The translations under genes were made by a program, and so were the position numbers. Positions 63,290 through 64,000 of a DNA stretch of 64,000 bases are shown piece by piece. Position 1 is the stretch's first letter. Each line of letters begins with the position of its first letter. Location of the stretch: assembly GCA_902812465.1 (NCBI GenBank), contig CADDZE010000007.1:1-64000 (forward strand), read 5' to 3'. This DNA comes from Acidobacteriota bacterium (lineage in GTDB: Bacteria > Acidobacteriota > Terriglobia > UBA7540). The notes beneath the pieces are model-generated. The model was not told the DNA's origin and searched no databases. It was given only the letters and a program-made list of their open reading frames with translations.

Positions 63290-64000
63290 TCATTCAGCGA
63301 TCAGCAGGCTTTCTGCGAATGGCCACTCTTCATCCAGCCACTGGCCTGCACATCGGAATCCGGTTCGCCGCCCCATGAGGATCGCGTCGTTCGGCTGGTA
63401 CTTGTGCGAGCTCTCGGTCCAGATGGTTTCTCCCTCTTCGAGCGTGATCACCACATCGGCCTTGGCGATACGGACGACTTGCCGGGTGCAGGAGCGAAGG
63501 TGCATTTCGATGCGGCAGGGATCTGGATGATAACGCGCGACGTGCTCGAAGCGATGCAACTCAAACTCACCGTCCAGCTCGCGGTTGATGCGAGCCAGCA
63601 GATTCAGGTTGAAGGCCGCGGTCACGCCGAGCGGATCATCGTAAGCGGCCATGAGCTGTGCCACCGGCTTTACCAGGTCCGTACCTAGAAGCAGGGCGTC
63701 GCCCGGCTGGAGAGTAGTGCGTACTTCCCGGAGGAGGTGCTCGGCGGCGCGGCGCTCGAAATTGCCGATCGAGCTGCCAAGGAACAGAACCAGGAGGCGC
63801 GAGTCACCGCCCCGCTGAGCTGCCACTTCCCGCAATCCGTCGAGGTATTCGCGCTCGAGCCCTACGATGCGCACGGACGCCAGGTGACTGAGTTCGCGCT
63901 CGCAACGCGCGAGTGCCGAAGGTGAAATCTCGATGGGGAAATAGGTGGTGGCTTCGCGGGCTGCTACCGCTTCGAGAATCGCCCGCGTCTTGCGCCCGCT
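63290..64000 (-). CDS. egtD: L-histidine N(alpha)-methyltransferase EgtD, N-terminal part beyond window
   Basis: The reading frame is open to the last base, so the N-terminus is cut by the window. Within it are the EgtD marks SGRKTRAILEAVAAR and ATTYFPIEISPSALARCERE near the edge, LVLFLGSSIGNFERRAAEHL near 28 of the shorter frame, GDALLLGTDLVKP and DGEFELHRFEHVARYHP. The terminal block ETIWTESSHKYQPNDAI is typical. EgtD trimethylates histidine, the first step of ergothioneine synthesis. EgtB, if present, would lie outside. Confidence 0.92.
   Translation of the reverse strand, partial: SGRKTRAILEAVAAREATTYFPIEISPSALARCERELSHLASVRIVGLEREYLDGLREVAAQRGGDSRLLVLFLGSSIGNFERRAAEHLLREVRTTLQPGDALLLGTDLVKPVAQLMAAYDDPLGVTAAFNLNLLARINRELDGEFELHRFEHVARYHPDPCRIEMHLRSCTRQVVRIAKADVVITLEEGETIWTESSHKYQPNDAILMGRRTGFRCAGQWLDEEWPFAESLLIAE

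Overview
The window looks like a chromosomal segment of a soil-type member of the Acidobacteriota. That placement is inferred from gene content: an SBBP-repeat exported protein with HYDIN-like (choice-of-anchor D) domains, DUF1501/DUF1800 proteins, an HspR-controlled dnaK operon, a multi-POTRA Omp85 protein next to TamB, and a double-membrane (MlaE, Lol-like) envelope gene set, all in GC-rich DNA. No 16S rRNA is present, so a finer placement is not possible. I saw no phage, insertion sequence or CRISPR array. Genes at both ends run out of the window.

Layout. 1-13 kb: SBBP-repeat protein, DUF1501 protein, YihY-like membrane protein, then the Omp85/TamB pair. 13-16.4 kb (minus strand): a DUF4292 lipoprotein, an FtsX/MacB-type permease, a LolD-like ATPase and a small membrane protein, which together resemble a lipoprotein-sorting or export unit. 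16.8-21.9 kb: TPR protein, NarL-type response regulator, three-PAS histidine kinase, VTT-family membrane protein. 22-25.8 kb: DUF1800/DUF1501 exported pair, closed by a strong hairpin shared with the convergent nrdR. 26-29 kb: a flippase-like membrane protein, a small unknown and a DnaC-like ATPase. 29-33.3 kb: dnaK, a 72-aa Cys/His protein, dnaJ and hspR, with a HAIR-like operator overlapping the dnaK promoter. 33.5-35.7 kb: parA-parB-bactofilin with a near-perfect parS and an AT-rich island upstream. 35.7-43 kb: thyX, rpmE, gph-like, maf, argJ, an unknown, and an M28 peptidase with membrane segments. 43.3-48 kb: an ABC-2 exporter, larB, an AMIN-type amidase and a GerMN lipid-anchored or membrane protein. 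48-55 kb: mlaE, a C45-type hydrolase, tRNA-Lys, glpX, a methyltransferase and a PafA-like phosphatase. 55.5-64 kb: a frameshifted exported protein, a mocA-like/xdhC pair, an ACT-domain protein, glyA, an exported unknown, efp, trpD and the C-terminal part of egtD.

How it fits together. Much of the window serves envelope biogenesis (Omp85/TamB, Lol-like ABC unit, MlaE, amidase, flippase-like protein). A second theme is protein quality control (dnaK-dnaJ-hspR) and a third is chromosome segregation (ParABS plus bactofilin). The least explained features are a 38-nt non-coding motif conserved at 37 of 38 positions in two distant intergenic regions (16.7 kb and 61.9 kb), an Omp85 protein with about seven POTRA-like repeats, and an EF-P whose tip residue is Asn instead of Lys or Arg.
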